A DNA stretch of 64,000 nucleotides from Hyunsoonleella pacifica (GCF_004310335.1 NZ_SIRS01000001.1:1-64000), one strand, 5' to 3'; shown: positions 53,391 through 62,260, counted from the first letter of the stretch. The notes: generated from the letters alone by a model not told the origin. Numbers and translations are program-made.

Positions 53391-54394
53391 AAACTTTAAT
53401 CTACATAGGAAATAAGTTATCACATTCTGGTAAAACAGTGACCTCAATAGAAACCCTTGGAAGGTTTTTGAGTAATAGCGGATATAATGTAATAACAAGT
53501 TCTTCAAAAACCAATAAGTATTTCAGGCTATTGGATATGGTAATAACTCTTTTTAGACATTATAAAGCAGATTATGCTTTGATTGATGTATATAGCACAT
53601 CTAACTTTTATTTTGCATATATAATAAGTCAGTTATGTAGATTTTTAAAAATTAGATATATACCTATATTAAGAGGTGGGAACTTAGATAAAAGATTAAA
53701 AAAGTCTCCTGTAAAATCTGCACAAATCTTTAAAAATGCACATATTAATATAGCTCCATCTTCATATTTACTCTCTTATTTTAAGGAAACCGGATATCAA
53801 AACTTAATATACATTCCTAATACTATTAAAATAAATAAATATCAATTTAAAACACGAAACTTTGATACTATACGTTTACTTTGGGTACGTTCTTTTTCAA
53901 AAATATATAATCCTAAATTAGCTATCTACATCTTAAAATCTTTCAGAGATAAAAATATAGCAGCAAGCTTGTGTATGGTAGGCCCTGAAAATGATGGCAG
54001 TTTATCAGAGGTTAAAGCTCTGGCAAAATCATTAAACTTAGATGTAGAATTTACAGGAAAGCTATCAAAAGAAGCGTGGCATAAAAAGGCTGAAAATTTT
54101 AATGTTTTTATTAACACTACAAATGTAGATAATACGCCAGTTAGTGTTATTGAAGCCATGGCATTAGGTTTACCAGTGGTATCTACTAACGTTGGAGGTT
54201 TACCATTTCTGATTAAAAATAATAGTGATGGGATTTTAGTAAAACCTAATAATGCAGAGGAATTTAAAAATGCTATATTAGAGTTAAAGAATACTCCACT
54301 TTTAACCCAGCAAATAGTATCTAATGCCCGGAATAAAGTTGAAGGTTATGATTGGGAGATAGTAAAAAAGCAGTGGATGTTCATTCTTTCTTAG
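53387..54394 (+). CDS. Glycosyltransferase family 4 (GT-B)
   Basis: 335 residues. N-terminal TLIYIGNKLSHSGKTVTSIETLGRFL and the donor region NVFINTTNVDNTPVSVIEAMALGLPVVSTNVGGLPFLI (in parts), typical of GT4. YIPILRGGNLDKRLKKSP is in the acceptor half. It overlaps the previous gene by 4 bases (ATGA) and is followed 51 bases later by the initiating phosphotransferase gene. Confidence 0.88.
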   Translation: MKTLIYIGNKLSHSGKTVTSIETLGRFLSNSGYNVITSSSKTNKYFRLLDMVITLFRHYKADYALIDVYSTSNFYFAYIISQLCRFLKIRYIPILRGGNLDKRLKKSPVKSAQIFKNAHINIAPSSYLLSYFKETGYQNLIYIPNTIKINKYQFKTRNFDTIRLLWVRSFSKIYNPKLAIYILKSFRDKNIAASLCMVGPENDGSLSEVKALAKSLNLDVEFTGKLSKEAWHKKAENFNVFINTTNVDNTPVSVIEAMALGLPVVSTNVGGLPFLIKNNSDGILVKPNNAEEFKNAILELKNTPLLTQQIVSNARNKVEGYDWEIVKKQWMFILS

Positions 54395-54445
54395 TGTTTA
54401 ATAAAATACTTATTATATTTGATATGGTATTAATTCTCTCTAATC

Positions 54446-55837
54446 ATGCCTAAGAACAGTATACATTTTAATATTTCAGAGCGGAAGATATTATTGAGGG
54501 TTTTTGATATCGTAGTAGTTCTGGCATTGCTCTATATTGTTGGTAATTCATTCGAATTTGATTATTTCTCTATAACTAAGGGACACTGGAAATGGATACT
54601 TATCTTAGTAGTATATATATCAGTATTTGGTTCGGTGTTTGAACTGTACGATTTGCAAATATCCAGTAAACTTGAAAAAGTATGGGTCAATATATTATTA
54701 ACAACTTCAGTAACGGTCTTGTTTTATTTGTTAACCCCTTTTTTAACACCTGTTTTGCCTGAAAATCGATTACAAATATTGTACTTTTTTCTATCAATAT
54801 TTGGGGCTTTATTTATTTGGCGTTTTGCTTATATAAATTTTGTAACCTCTCCAAGATTTTATAAAAAAGCATTATTAGTTGGTGAAACATCAAATATAAC
54901 TACCATTTTAAAAACTTTTAATGATGCTGATCCCAACTATAAAATCATAGGTTTTATTAATTGTGAAATTGAAAAGAGTGAAAAAGTTAAATTTAAAGGA
55001 TTACTGGAATACCATCCAAAGCAGATTTATCAAGTTATAAGAGAAGAAAATATTTCTGAAGTTGTAGTAGCTAGTTATAATTCAGAAAATATAACACCTG
55101 AAATTTATACAGATTTAATTACACTTTTAGAAGGAGGGTTACCTGTAAAGGAATATACTCAAGTCTATGAAGAATTAACACAACGTATACCAGTGCAATT
55201 CGTAGGAAAGGATTTTTACAAATACTTTCCCTTTAGTCGTAGTAATCATAATAAAATGTATCTGTTTTTTCATCGTTTTTTTGATATTTTGATAGCACTA
55301 ATAGGTATTATAATAGGAGTGTTATTTATACCTTTAGTAGCGTTAGGAAATTTAATTGCTAATCGTGGTCCATTATTTTATACTCAGGAACGCATCGGTA
55401 AAAATGGAAATCTGTTTAGTATTATTAAATATAGAACTATGGTTACTGATGCAGAAAAGAATGGAGCTGTATGGGCTAAGAAAAATGATGCAAGAATAAC
55501 ACCTTTTGGGAAATTCATGCGAAATACCAGAATTGATGAAATCCCTCAATTTATCAATGTTTTAAAAGGTGATATGAGTTTAATTGGACCTAGGCCAGAG
55601 CGTCCACATTTTGTTAGAGAACTATCTCAAATTTTGCCATTTTATGAAACTCGTCATATTGTAAAACCTGGATTAACAGGTTGGGCACAAGTAAGGACCA
55701 GATACGGGTCTTCTGTGGATGATAGCTTGTTAAAACTTCAGTACGACCTGTTTTATATTAAACACAGGAGTTTTGTATTAGACATAAATATTTTGATCAA
55801 AACATTAAGCACAGTAATTTATTTTAGGGGGCAATAG
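54446..55837 (+). CDS. Polyprenyl-phosphate sugar-1-phosphate transferase (WcaJ/WbaP type)
   Basis: 463 residues, the enzyme that starts repeat-unit synthesis by moving a hexose-1-phosphate to undecaprenyl phosphate. The N-terminal ~115 residues hold four helices and the middle is a CoA-binding/Rossmann-like domain (ALLVGETSNITTILKTF). Residues ~275-463 are the catalytic bacterial sugar transferase domain: HRFFDILIALIGII membrane re-entrant helix, RGPLFYTQERIGKNG, IIKYRTMVTDAEKNGAVWA, RNTRIDEIPQFINVLKGDMSLIGPRPERP and VKPGLTGWAQVR. It is the last gene of the locus and overlaps the convergent DUF4105 gene by 14 bases without a terminator between them. Confidence 0.93.
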   Translation: MPKNSIHFNISERKILLRVFDIVVVLALLYIVGNSFEFDYFSITKGHWKWILILVVYISVFGSVFELYDLQISSKLEKVWVNILLTTSVTVLFYLLTPFLTPVLPENRLQILYFFLSIFGALFIWRFAYINFVTSPRFYKKALLVGETSNITTILKTFNDADPNYKIIGFINCEIEKSEKVKFKGLLEYHPKQIYQVIREENISEVVVASYNSENITPEIYTDLITLLEGGLPVKEYTQVYEELTQRIPVQFVGKDFYKYFPFSRSNHNKMYLFFHRFFDILIALIGIIIGVLFIPLVALGNLIANRGPLFYTQERIGKNGNLFSIIKYRTMVTDAEKNGAVWAKKNDARITPFGKFMRNTRIDEIPQFINVLKGDMSLIGPRPERPHFVRELSQILPFYETRHIVKPGLTGWAQVRTRYGSSVDDSLLKLQYDLFYIKHRSFVLDINILIKTLSTVIYFRGQ

Positions 55838-57002
55838 TATTGTGAACTTTTAAATATTTTATCAAATAAATGTATCTAATAGAAATAGCGATTAACAAAG
55901 GAATTAAACCTATAGCAAATATTTGAACCCCAGTAATCCAATGGAAAGCCATAAGACAAAGTAATATCAATTGAAATTTTAAATATTTAGCAAACCAATT
56001 ACTCATATTTCTTTTAAAAAGTTGAAAAAGCAAAATAAAATTTAATGGATTAGCCCATAAAAGATTATAATTATTATGCGTGGTTTGATGATCTGTAGCA
56101 AACCATAATAATAAAATAAAAACACCTGCTAGACCAGTTAGAGCGAAAATGATAATATCTAGTATTTTTGTGCGTTTATTATTTTTATTGTCTTTGTAAG
56201 TAATAAAAGCTATAAGCAATCCCAATAATCCAAAAATAAATAAAGGACTTAGTAGAAAGTTTGAAGTTGTATTTTGATTTGTTTCTTGGAATAGTATTTT
56301 ACTTTCTTTAACCAAAGAGGTCTCATCATCAGTTTTAGTTGCTTTTTCAAAAAAAGTATATATGTTTTTAGGTAAAAACATGTGTTCTTCTGGAGTAGCT
56401 TTTCTATCAACAACTGCACCTAATGCAATATCAATCCCGAGACTTCCCCAAGAATTTCGATTTAAATTTTCTTGAATTAATGTTCGGAAAGTTGCTTCTT
56501 CATAATTTTTAGGGATATTATATTTGATTGTATTGTTAGACGCAACATTAACTACGTCTTTAATTCTTGTAGCACAATTATCAAACAAAAAATCATATAA
56601 GTACCTTCTGTTTTCAGGTTTGTAATTTTCAATAAGATAACTAAAAAGCTTTTGTTTTTCAGTGTAAGTTAAATTTAAAGTTTGTTGTTTAATACCTCTA
56701 TCTGCACCTGTGTAGGCTCTGTAGAAATCATTAAATCGATTTAATCCAATCAAATAATTAAGTTTTCCTTGAGCAAACTTTAATATGAAATTTGGAGCCT
56801 CAAAATCGTAAACCCCATAATTAAATACTAAATCCAAATGATTTGTGTCATCTTGAATTCTAAAAGCACTATGCCCAAATGCGTCATTTAAAGAAGCGCC
56901 AGGGGCAATAGTGAGTACACTAATTTCAGCATTTTCAGAAAGCTCTTGAGCTGGGAGAATAAAGTAACAGAAACAAAAAAATAATATGAAATAGTGTCGC
57001 AT
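55824..57002 (-). CDS. DUF4105 membrane protein, candidate lipoprotein N-acyltransferase (Lnb-like)
   Basis: 392 residues with a signal peptide (FILFFCFCYFILPAQ). A periplasmic DUF4105 domain (~25-235) and about five C-terminal membrane helices (from SPLFIFGLLGLLIAFI) follow. The domain has an early His44 in NDAFGHSAFRIQD and a Cys143 in LFDNCATRIKDV, the permuted NlpC/P60-like thiol enzyme arrangement. A DUF4105 protein of Bacteroides has been reported as the lipoprotein N-acyltransferase Lnb, which fits the absence of Lnt in the phylum; I recall this from the literature and cannot check the orthology here. It overlaps the start of the PorV-like gene's end by one base. Confidence 0.8.
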   Translation of the reverse strand: MRHYFILFFCFCYFILPAQELSENAEISVLTIAPGASLNDAFGHSAFRIQDDTNHLDLVFNYGVYDFEAPNFILKFAQGKLNYLIGLNRFNDFYRAYTGADRGIKQQTLNLTYTEKQKLFSYLIENYKPENRRYLYDFLFDNCATRIKDVVNVASNNTIKYNIPKNYEEATFRTLIQENLNRNSWGSLGIDIALGAVVDRKATPEEHMFLPKNIYTFFEKATKTDDETSLVKESKILFQETNQNTTSNFLLSPLFIFGLLGLLIAFITYKDNKNNKRTKILDIIIFALTGLAGVFILLLWFATDHQTTHNNYNLLWANPLNFILLFQLFKRNMSNWFAKYLKFQLILLCLMAFHWITGVQIFAIGLIPLLIAISIRYIYLIKYLKVHNTIAP

Positions 57003-58099
57003 TATCTAAAGATACTAAAATCAAGCTTTAAAGAAAATACATTTGAGTAAAGAGCAATACTTTGATCTCCAATATCAGTAAATGCATAATCTATTTGAAC
57101 ACCATTGTATTTAAAACCTACACCAAAACTAGGTTGAAAGCTTAGTTGTTCTCTATTATCAATTTGTAATTCGTTTTGAAAATTACCAACACCACCACGA
57201 AGATAAACCATATCAATATATCCAAATTCAAAACCTAAAGCAGGATTTATACTAGCAAATGATGATGAAAAAATATCATTATTTTCTTCAAAACGAACAT
57301 TCAAATTTGCTGAAGCCAAAAGGGTATAGTCGTAATTAAATGTCATCAGTTTAGAGACGCCTATTTGTAGTTTAGGGATAGTGATTTCAGTAGTCTCGGG
57401 TAATTCTTGATTTTGTCCTTCTACAGCATCTCTTATTGTGGCAAATTGAGCCTCATCAATAGCCCAAGCATTAAATGTAGTAGTAATATCTCTTGCCATT
57501 ACTCCAAATTTCCAATTATTTTTTGTTTCGAATTGGATACCAGCATCTAAACCAAATCCCCAAGACGAGGCAAAATCACCAATAATTCTGCGAATAACCT
57601 TTGCATTTACACCATAGTTTAAACCTTGTATAGGCAATTTTCTTGCGTAAGAAAATGTAAGACCATAATCTGCAGTAGAGAATAGGCTAATCCTATCATA
57701 GTTAATATTACCTTGTTCATCAATAAGCTGTGTTGTGTTTAAAATATCATCTACTGCAAAGCGAATTAATGAAATACCAATAGCACTTCTATTATCTAAA
57801 GGCATAGCGAAACCAGCATAATCATAGTTAGCAATATTTGCAAAATAACTTGAATGCATTAACGCTAACTGATTATCTTCAATATTTACCAAACCTGCCG
57901 GATTCCAATAGCCAGAGTTTACGTCAGAAGAATGTGCTGTAACAGCGCTACTCATACCTAAAGCAGCAGCATCAACACCAATATTCATAAACTCATTAGA
58001 GTACTTTCTAACAGTTTGACTAGAAATAGTTACGGTTATTAAGCTAAATATTACAGTAATGTATTTTCTCAATCGCAATTTTTTTACAAAGATGCACAT
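57002..58099 (-). CDS. PorV/PorQ family outer-membrane protein
   Basis: 365 residues, with signal peptide and a predicted outer-membrane barrel of the FadL-like PorV/PorQ family. Typical features are FMNIGVDAAALGMSSAVTA and DVNSGYWNPAGLVNIEDNQLALMHSSYF after the signal, and YNGVQIDYAFTDIGDQSIALYSNVFSLKLDF at the end (in parts). PorV family members handle the cleavage and release of T9SS substrates; this one is probably the second, non-core paralogue. The ATG at 58099 overlaps a near-consensus -7 sequence (CATCTTTG, 58094-58087), so the real start may be TTG at 58078 or 58072 (MRLRKYITVIF). Confidence 0.8.
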   Translation of the reverse strand: MCIFVKKLRLRKYITVIFSLITVTISSQTVRKYSNEFMNIGVDAAALGMSSAVTAHSSDVNSGYWNPAGLVNIEDNQLALMHSSYFANIANYDYAGFAMPLDNRSAIGISLIRFAVDDILNTTQLIDEQGNINYDRISLFSTADYGLTFSYARKLPIQGLNYGVNAKVIRRIIGDFASSWGFGLDAGIQFETKNNWKFGVMARDITTTFNAWAIDEAQFATIRDAVEGQNQELPETTEITIPKLQIGVSKLMTFNYDYTLLASANLNVRFEENNDIFSSSFASINPALGFEFGYIDMVYLRGGVGNFQNELQIDNREQLSFQPSFGVGFKYNGVQIDYAFTDIGDQSIALYSNVFSLKLDFSIFR

Positions 58100-58268
58100 T
58101 ATACCAGTTTTATCATAAAATATGCTTGTGAAAAGGTATATTTAGATGCTTTCTTATAACGTTTGAGTCTGTTATTTGTTGTGTAATTTATGTAAATGTT
58201 AGTAGATATTGTGTAATCTTTTCGAGGAACAATATTAGTTTGTTATTTTTACCGAAATATTTCTTTTT

Positions 58269-59024
58269 ATGAAGCAATACATTCCTAATGCACTCACACT
58301 TTTAAATTTATTGTGCGGTAGTATTGCTGTTCTTTTTGTTGTGAATGATAATTTTGTTGCCGGTGCATTATTTGTATTCCTTGGTATATTTTTTGATTTT
58401 TTTGATGGCTTTGCTGCAAGAAAATTTAATGTACAAAGTGAGTTGGGTTTACAGCTTGATTCATTGGCAGATGTTGTAACAAGTGGTTTGGTGCCGGGTG
58501 TTGTAATGTATAAGTTATTAGAATTGTCAGATGGTACAATACTTCAGTCAATTAAAAGTTCTCAAGAGTGGACTGAAACGATGTACTGGGTAGGAGGGAA
58601 AATTGACTTTTTTCCACTTTTAGGTTTAGCGATTACACTGGCATCAGCTTACCGACTTGCTAAATTTAACATTGATACAGAACAACAAAACTATTTTAAG
58701 GGCTTACCTACGCCAGCAAATGCGCTTTTGATTATATCATTACCATTAATCTTAGAATTTCAAGATAACGATACTATAAATGATATTATTTTAAACAAAT
58801 GGTTTTTAATGGGTATAACAGTTTTTAGCTGTTGGATTTTGAATTCTAAGATTAAACTATTTGCCTTAAAATTTAAGAATTTTAGTTTTAAAGATAATGC
58901 TACGCGATATATCTTTATCATTTTATGTATGGTGTTGCTTATTGTACTTCAATTTGCCGCATTGCCGATAATTATTTTGCTATACATTGCAATGTCGGTT
59001 CTAGACGGTTTAACTTCAAAATAA
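58269..59024 (+). CDS. pssA: CDP-diacylglycerol-serine O-phosphatidyltransferase
   Basis: 251 residues, an integral membrane enzyme that makes phosphatidylserine from CDP-diacylglycerol and serine, the precursor of phosphatidylethanolamine. The CDP-alcohol phosphatidyltransferase motif is complete: FFDGFAARKFNVQSELGLQLDSLAD fits D-G-x2-A-R-x8-G-x3-D-x3-D. About six to seven hydrophobic segments are present. The start is ATG 58269, and a near-consensus TATTTTTA lies at 58244-58251. It is 13 bases upstream of the DUF808 gene. Confidence 0.92.
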   Translation: MKQYIPNALTLLNLLCGSIAVLFVVNDNFVAGALFVFLGIFFDFFDGFAARKFNVQSELGLQLDSLADVVTSGLVPGVVMYKLLELSDGTILQSIKSSQEWTETMYWVGGKIDFFPLLGLAITLASAYRLAKFNIDTEQQNYFKGLPTPANALLIISLPLILEFQDNDTINDIILNKWFLMGITVFSCWILNSKIKLFALKFKNFSFKDNATRYIFIILCMVLLIVLQFAALPIIILLYIAMSVLDGLTSK

Positions 59025-59037
59025 TTTTAAATAGAAA

Positions 59038-59934
59038 ATGGCATCAGGTTTTTTTGCGTTGTTAGATGATATAGCAGTTTTAATGGATGATGTAGTGGCA
59101 ATGAGTAAAATTTCCACGAAGAAAACTGCAGGTATTTTAGGTGATGATTTAGCAGTAAATGCTGAAAAAGCTACTGGTTTTGTGTCTTCTAGAGAATTGC
59201 CTGTGCTTTGGGCTATTACAAAAGGGTCTGCACTAAATAAACTAATTATATTACCTATTGCTTTTCTTTTAAGTGCATTTGCTCCTTTAGCTATTATTGT
59301 AGCTTTGGTTTTGGGTGGTATGTATTTGGCATACGAAGGTGTAGAAAAAATATATGAGTTCTTTTTTCATAGAAATCATCATGCTGAACATAGAGTTTAT
59401 ACTAATAAACCTTTAACAGAGGAAGAGAAAAAGGAAGCTGAAAAAAAGAAAATAAAATCAGCGATATTTACAGACTTTATACTCTCTGTAGAAATAGTAA
59501 TAATTGCTTTGGGTACAGTACTGGGTAAGCCTATTCTATTTCAAATATTAGTTGTATCCATAGTATGTGTGATTGCCACTGTAGGCGTTTATGGTATAGT
59601 AGCTTTAATTGTGAGAATGGATGATTTTGGTTATAAGTTAATAAAAATGAGTTCTGATGAAAAAGGTGTTTTAGTAGCTGTAGGCAATTTTTTAGTAAGA
59701 GCATTACCATTAGTTATTAAAAGCTTAGCTGTAATTGGTACTATAGCACTTATTTTGGTAGCAGGAGGCATTTTTGTACACAATATAGAGGTAATACATC
59801 ACTTTACTGATAGCATTAATATGCCAGATATTGTAAAGGAGTTTATTGTTGGGTTCTTAGCAGGTACAGCAGTGGTTATATTGGTAAAAATCTTCAAATT
59901 TCTATTTAAAAAATCTTCACAAGAGAAGAAATAA
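59038..59934 (+). CDS. DUF808 family membrane protein (YedI-like)
   Basis: 298 residues. The N terminus MASGFFALLDDIAVLMDDVV followed by KISTKKTAGILGDDLAVNAEKATGF is the family signature. About six membrane helices follow, with a charged loop (NKPLTEEEKKEAEKKKIKSAI) before the second half. The family is widespread in bacteria with no known function. It lies 13 bases after pssA and is probably in the same transcript. Confidence 0.9.
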   Translation: MASGFFALLDDIAVLMDDVVAMSKISTKKTAGILGDDLAVNAEKATGFVSSRELPVLWAITKGSALNKLIILPIAFLLSAFAPLAIIVALVLGGMYLAYEGVEKIYEFFFHRNHHAEHRVYTNKPLTEEEKKEAEKKKIKSAIFTDFILSVEIVIIALGTVLGKPILFQILVVSIVCVIATVGVYGIVALIVRMDDFGYKLIKMSSDEKGVLVAVGNFLVRALPLVIKSLAVIGTIALILVAGGIFVHNIEVIHHFTDSINMPDIVKEFIVGFLAGTAVVILVKIFKFLFKKSSQEKK

Positions 59935-60089
59935 TAGCACTAATAGTTCAGTGTTTCTAAACATACATTTTAGTGTTATTTAACAGTTTTTCTACGAATT
60001 GTTAAAGCCAAATATTAAAATTTAACACTAGGTACTGATTATTTACATCAAATGCTCGATTTGTCACAGTATTTTTTTTGAATCACTAT

Positions 60090-60097
60090 TATCTTTG
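60090..60097 (+). promoter_or_regulatory. -7 box of the GH5 lipoprotein gene
   Basis: TATCTTTG matches TAnnTTTG exactly, 20 bases before the ATG at 60117. TTG candidates upstream lie at spacings of 9 and 26 bases, neither ideal. It supports the ATG at 60117 over an upstream TTG frame at 60078. Confidence 0.5.
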
Positions 60098-60116
60098 TAA
60101 AAAAAAGAAAGTAATT

Positions 60117-61229
60117 ATGAGAAGAATATGGTTTATTTTATTTTTTGGAGGTTTGATATTAAACTGCTCAACCTCTAATGATAATGGAGAGGTTACAAAA
60201 ATAGACCCTGAACCTAAAGAAGAAGAGGTTGTTGGTGTAATTAGAGATATTTCTCCATCTGCATTGGTAGCTGATATGGGACCTGGTTGGAATTTTGGAA
60301 ATTCTTTTGACGTCCGAGATAATGATAAAACAGCTTGGGGGAATCCTTTACCAACTACAACTGTTGTTGATGCTGTTTTTAACAGAGGGTTTAGAACTAT
60401 AAGAGTTCCTGTAACTTGGGGTTACAATATGGCAGATGCTCCTACTTATGAAATTGAGGAAAATTATTTTAGTAGGGTAACTACTATTGTAGATTACGCT
60501 TTAAATAAAGGCATGTATGTTATTATTAATGTACACCATGACGATAAATGGATTATACCTACATTTGATAATGCTTCAGCAACAAATACACAACTAGATA
60601 GAGTTTGGACGCAAATAGCAAATAGCTTTAAGAATTACAGCGATTATTTAATTTTTGAACTTTTGAATGAGCCAAGGCATAAAGATACGCCTGAGCAATG
60701 GACTGGAGGTACAGAAGAGGGTAGAGAAGTGTTGAATGATTTTTATAAAACTATTGTAGATGCTATTAGAAGAACTGGTGGCAATAATGCTAAACGAAAA
60801 TTAATGATAGCACCTTATGCAGCTTCAGTAGTACAAAAAACATGGGATGATTTGGTAATTCCTAATAACGACCCTGATGTAATTATTTCTATACACGCTT
60901 ATGTTCCTTTTAGATTTGCACTTGATGCAAGTGATCCAGATTGGGGAAGCGATACGGATAAAGCTGATATTGATGCTTTAATGAATAGAATAGATAATAA
61001 TTTTATGTCTAAAGGATTTCCTGTTGTTATGGGAGAGTGGGGAAGTATTGGTTTGTTAGCAGAAGCTTCAGAACGCTTAAAGCATGCGGAATATTTTGTT
61101 AATGCATGTATAGAAAAAGGTATTGTACCTGTAGTTTGGGATGACGGTGGTGACTTTGGTTTATTAGATAGAAGAAATTTTGTTTGGGATTTTCCAACTC
61201 TAGCTGATGCAGCAGCTAATAAGAATTAA
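60117..61229 (+). CDS. Glycoside hydrolase family 5 lipoprotein (endoglucanase-like)
   Basis: 370 residues with a lipoprotein signal (MRRIWFILFFGGLILNC, Cys17) and an acidic linker, so likely surface- or periplasm-anchored. The GH5 barrel has GPGWNFGNSFD, FRTIRVPVTWG, YVIINVHHDDKW, the acid/base Glu185 in FELLNEPRHK, IHAYVPFRF and the nucleophile Glu307 in VVMGEWGSIG. Family members cut beta-1,4-glucans or related hemicelluloses by a retaining mechanism. No SusC/SusD pair or carbohydrate-binding module is near, so it is an isolated enzyme rather than part of a polysaccharide utilisation locus. Confidence 0.92.
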   Translation: MRRIWFILFFGGLILNCSTSNDNGEVTKIDPEPKEEEVVGVIRDISPSALVADMGPGWNFGNSFDVRDNDKTAWGNPLPTTTVVDAVFNRGFRTIRVPVTWGYNMADAPTYEIEENYFSRVTTIVDYALNKGMYVIINVHHDDKWIIPTFDNASATNTQLDRVWTQIANSFKNYSDYLIFELLNEPRHKDTPEQWTGGTEEGREVLNDFYKTIVDAIRRTGGNNAKRKLMIAPYAASVVQKTWDDLVIPNNDPDVIISIHAYVPFRFALDASDPDWGSDTDKADIDALMNRIDNNFMSKGFPVVMGEWGSIGLLAEASERLKHAEYFVNACIEKGIVPVVWDDGGDFGLLDRRNFVWDFPTLADAAANKN

Positions 61230-61261
61230 ACCTTATAATAGAATAAGAGAACTTTTATTTT

Positions 61262-61308
61262 TAGAGATTAGTTATTATAATAAATGACTAGTCTCTAATT
61301 TTCTTTTT
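61262..61308 (+). terminator. Terminator after the GH5 gene, overlapping the lptB stop
   Basis: TAGAGATTAGT (61262-61272) pairs with ACTAGTCTCTA (61287-61297) with one wobble, followed by a T-rich stretch ATTTTCTTTTT. It contains the stop codon of lptB on the other strand. The T-tract is interrupted, so strength is uncertain. Confidence 0.55.
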
Positions 61309-62028
61309 ACGTAACTCAAAATTCTGTCCCAAGTATACTTTACGTACCATTTCATCATTAGCTAATTCTTCTGGCTCTCCAGCTTTAAGGATGCTACCTT
61401 CAAACATTAAATAAGTTCTATCGGTTATAGCTAGTGTTTCCTGTACATTATGGTCTGTAATTAAGATGCCTATGTTTTTCTTGGTAAGTTGGGCTACAAT
61501 ACGTTGAATATCTTCAACGGCAACTGGGTCTACTCCAGCGAAAGGCTCATCTAGCAGAATAAAATTGGGATCTGTTGCCAAAGCACGAGCTATTTCTGTA
61601 CGACGACGCTCGCCACCTGATAATAAATCGCCTCGGTTTTTACGAATATGTCCTAAACCAAATTCTTCGATTAAAGATTCCATTTTCATACGTTGCTCTT
61701 TCTTACTCAACTTTGTAAGTTGTAGAACGCTTAAAATGTTGTCTTCTATACTTAATTTTCTAAATACGGAAGCTTCTTGCGCTAAATATCCAATACCGTT
61801 TTGCGCACGTTTATACATAGGAAATTTAGTTATTTCTGTATTATCTAAGTATATATGACCGCCATTTGGTTTTATTAAGCCTACAATCATATAAAAAGAT
61901 GTTGTTTTTCCTGCTCCATTGGGACCTAGGAGCCCTACAATTTCGCCTTGGTTTACTTCTAAAGAAACATCTTTTACTACTTTTCGTCCGCTATAGGACT
62001 TCATTAAATTTTCGGCTCGTAGAATCAT
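61288..62028 (-). CDS. lptB: LPS export ABC transporter ATPase LptB
   Basis: 246 residues, the ATPase that powers transport of lipopolysaccharide through LptFG/LptC to the cell surface. It has Walker A ([19 protein letters not shown]), Q-loop ([14 protein letters not shown]), signature ([16 protein letters not shown]), Walker B ([20 protein letters not shown]) and the H-loop ITDHNVQET. The segment [10 protein letters not shown] and the C-terminal [10 protein letters not shown] are typical of LptB. It lies on the same strand as tatC and kdsD but after a 239-base gap holding a repeat element. Confidence 0.94.
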   Translation of the reverse strand: MILRAENLMKSYSGRKVVKDVSLEVNQGEIVGLLGPNGAGKTTSFYMIVGLIKPNGGHIYLDNTEITKFPMYKRAQNGIGYLAQEASVFRKLSIEDNILSVLQLTKLSKKEQRMKMESLIEEFGLGHIRKNRGDLLSGGERRRTEIARALATDPNFILLDEPFAGVDPVAVEDIQRIVAQLTKKNIGILITDHNVQETLAITDRTYLMFEGSILKAGEPEELANDEMVRKVYLGQNFELRKKKIRD

Positions 62029-62172
62029 AGGTGCAATTACGGAAATTTTAATTAATTGTGGAAATTGTTGTGGGGGTATAACGTTTTGTTAACTGTTTTG
62101 TTGCTTTTTATAAGAACTAGACTTTTGTTAATTTGTATATAACTTTTATTTAAGCTTTTTGTTTGCGGATAG

Positions 62173-62260
62173 GTGCGTTAGGGATTGAGCGGCATGTTTG
62201 AAATCCCCGACGTAGGAGGGATTGAGAAGTGAAAGCCCGACCCTTTACGTGTAACGCCAC
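62173..62260. repeat. Structured intergenic element between lptB and tatC
   Basis: The ends GTGCGTTA (62173-62180) and TAACGCCAC (62252-62260) pair with one bulged base, closing an ~88-base element. Inside, GGGATTGAG occurs twice (62181-62189 and 62218-62226), and both copies can pair with a single AATCCC (62202-62207). The segment is visibly more GC-rich than its surroundings and contains GCCCGACCC. From memory, similar GGGATTGAA...GCCCGACCC...TAACGCC blocks lie between genes in many flavobacterial genomes. It is not a tRNA or coding. Confidence 0.6.
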
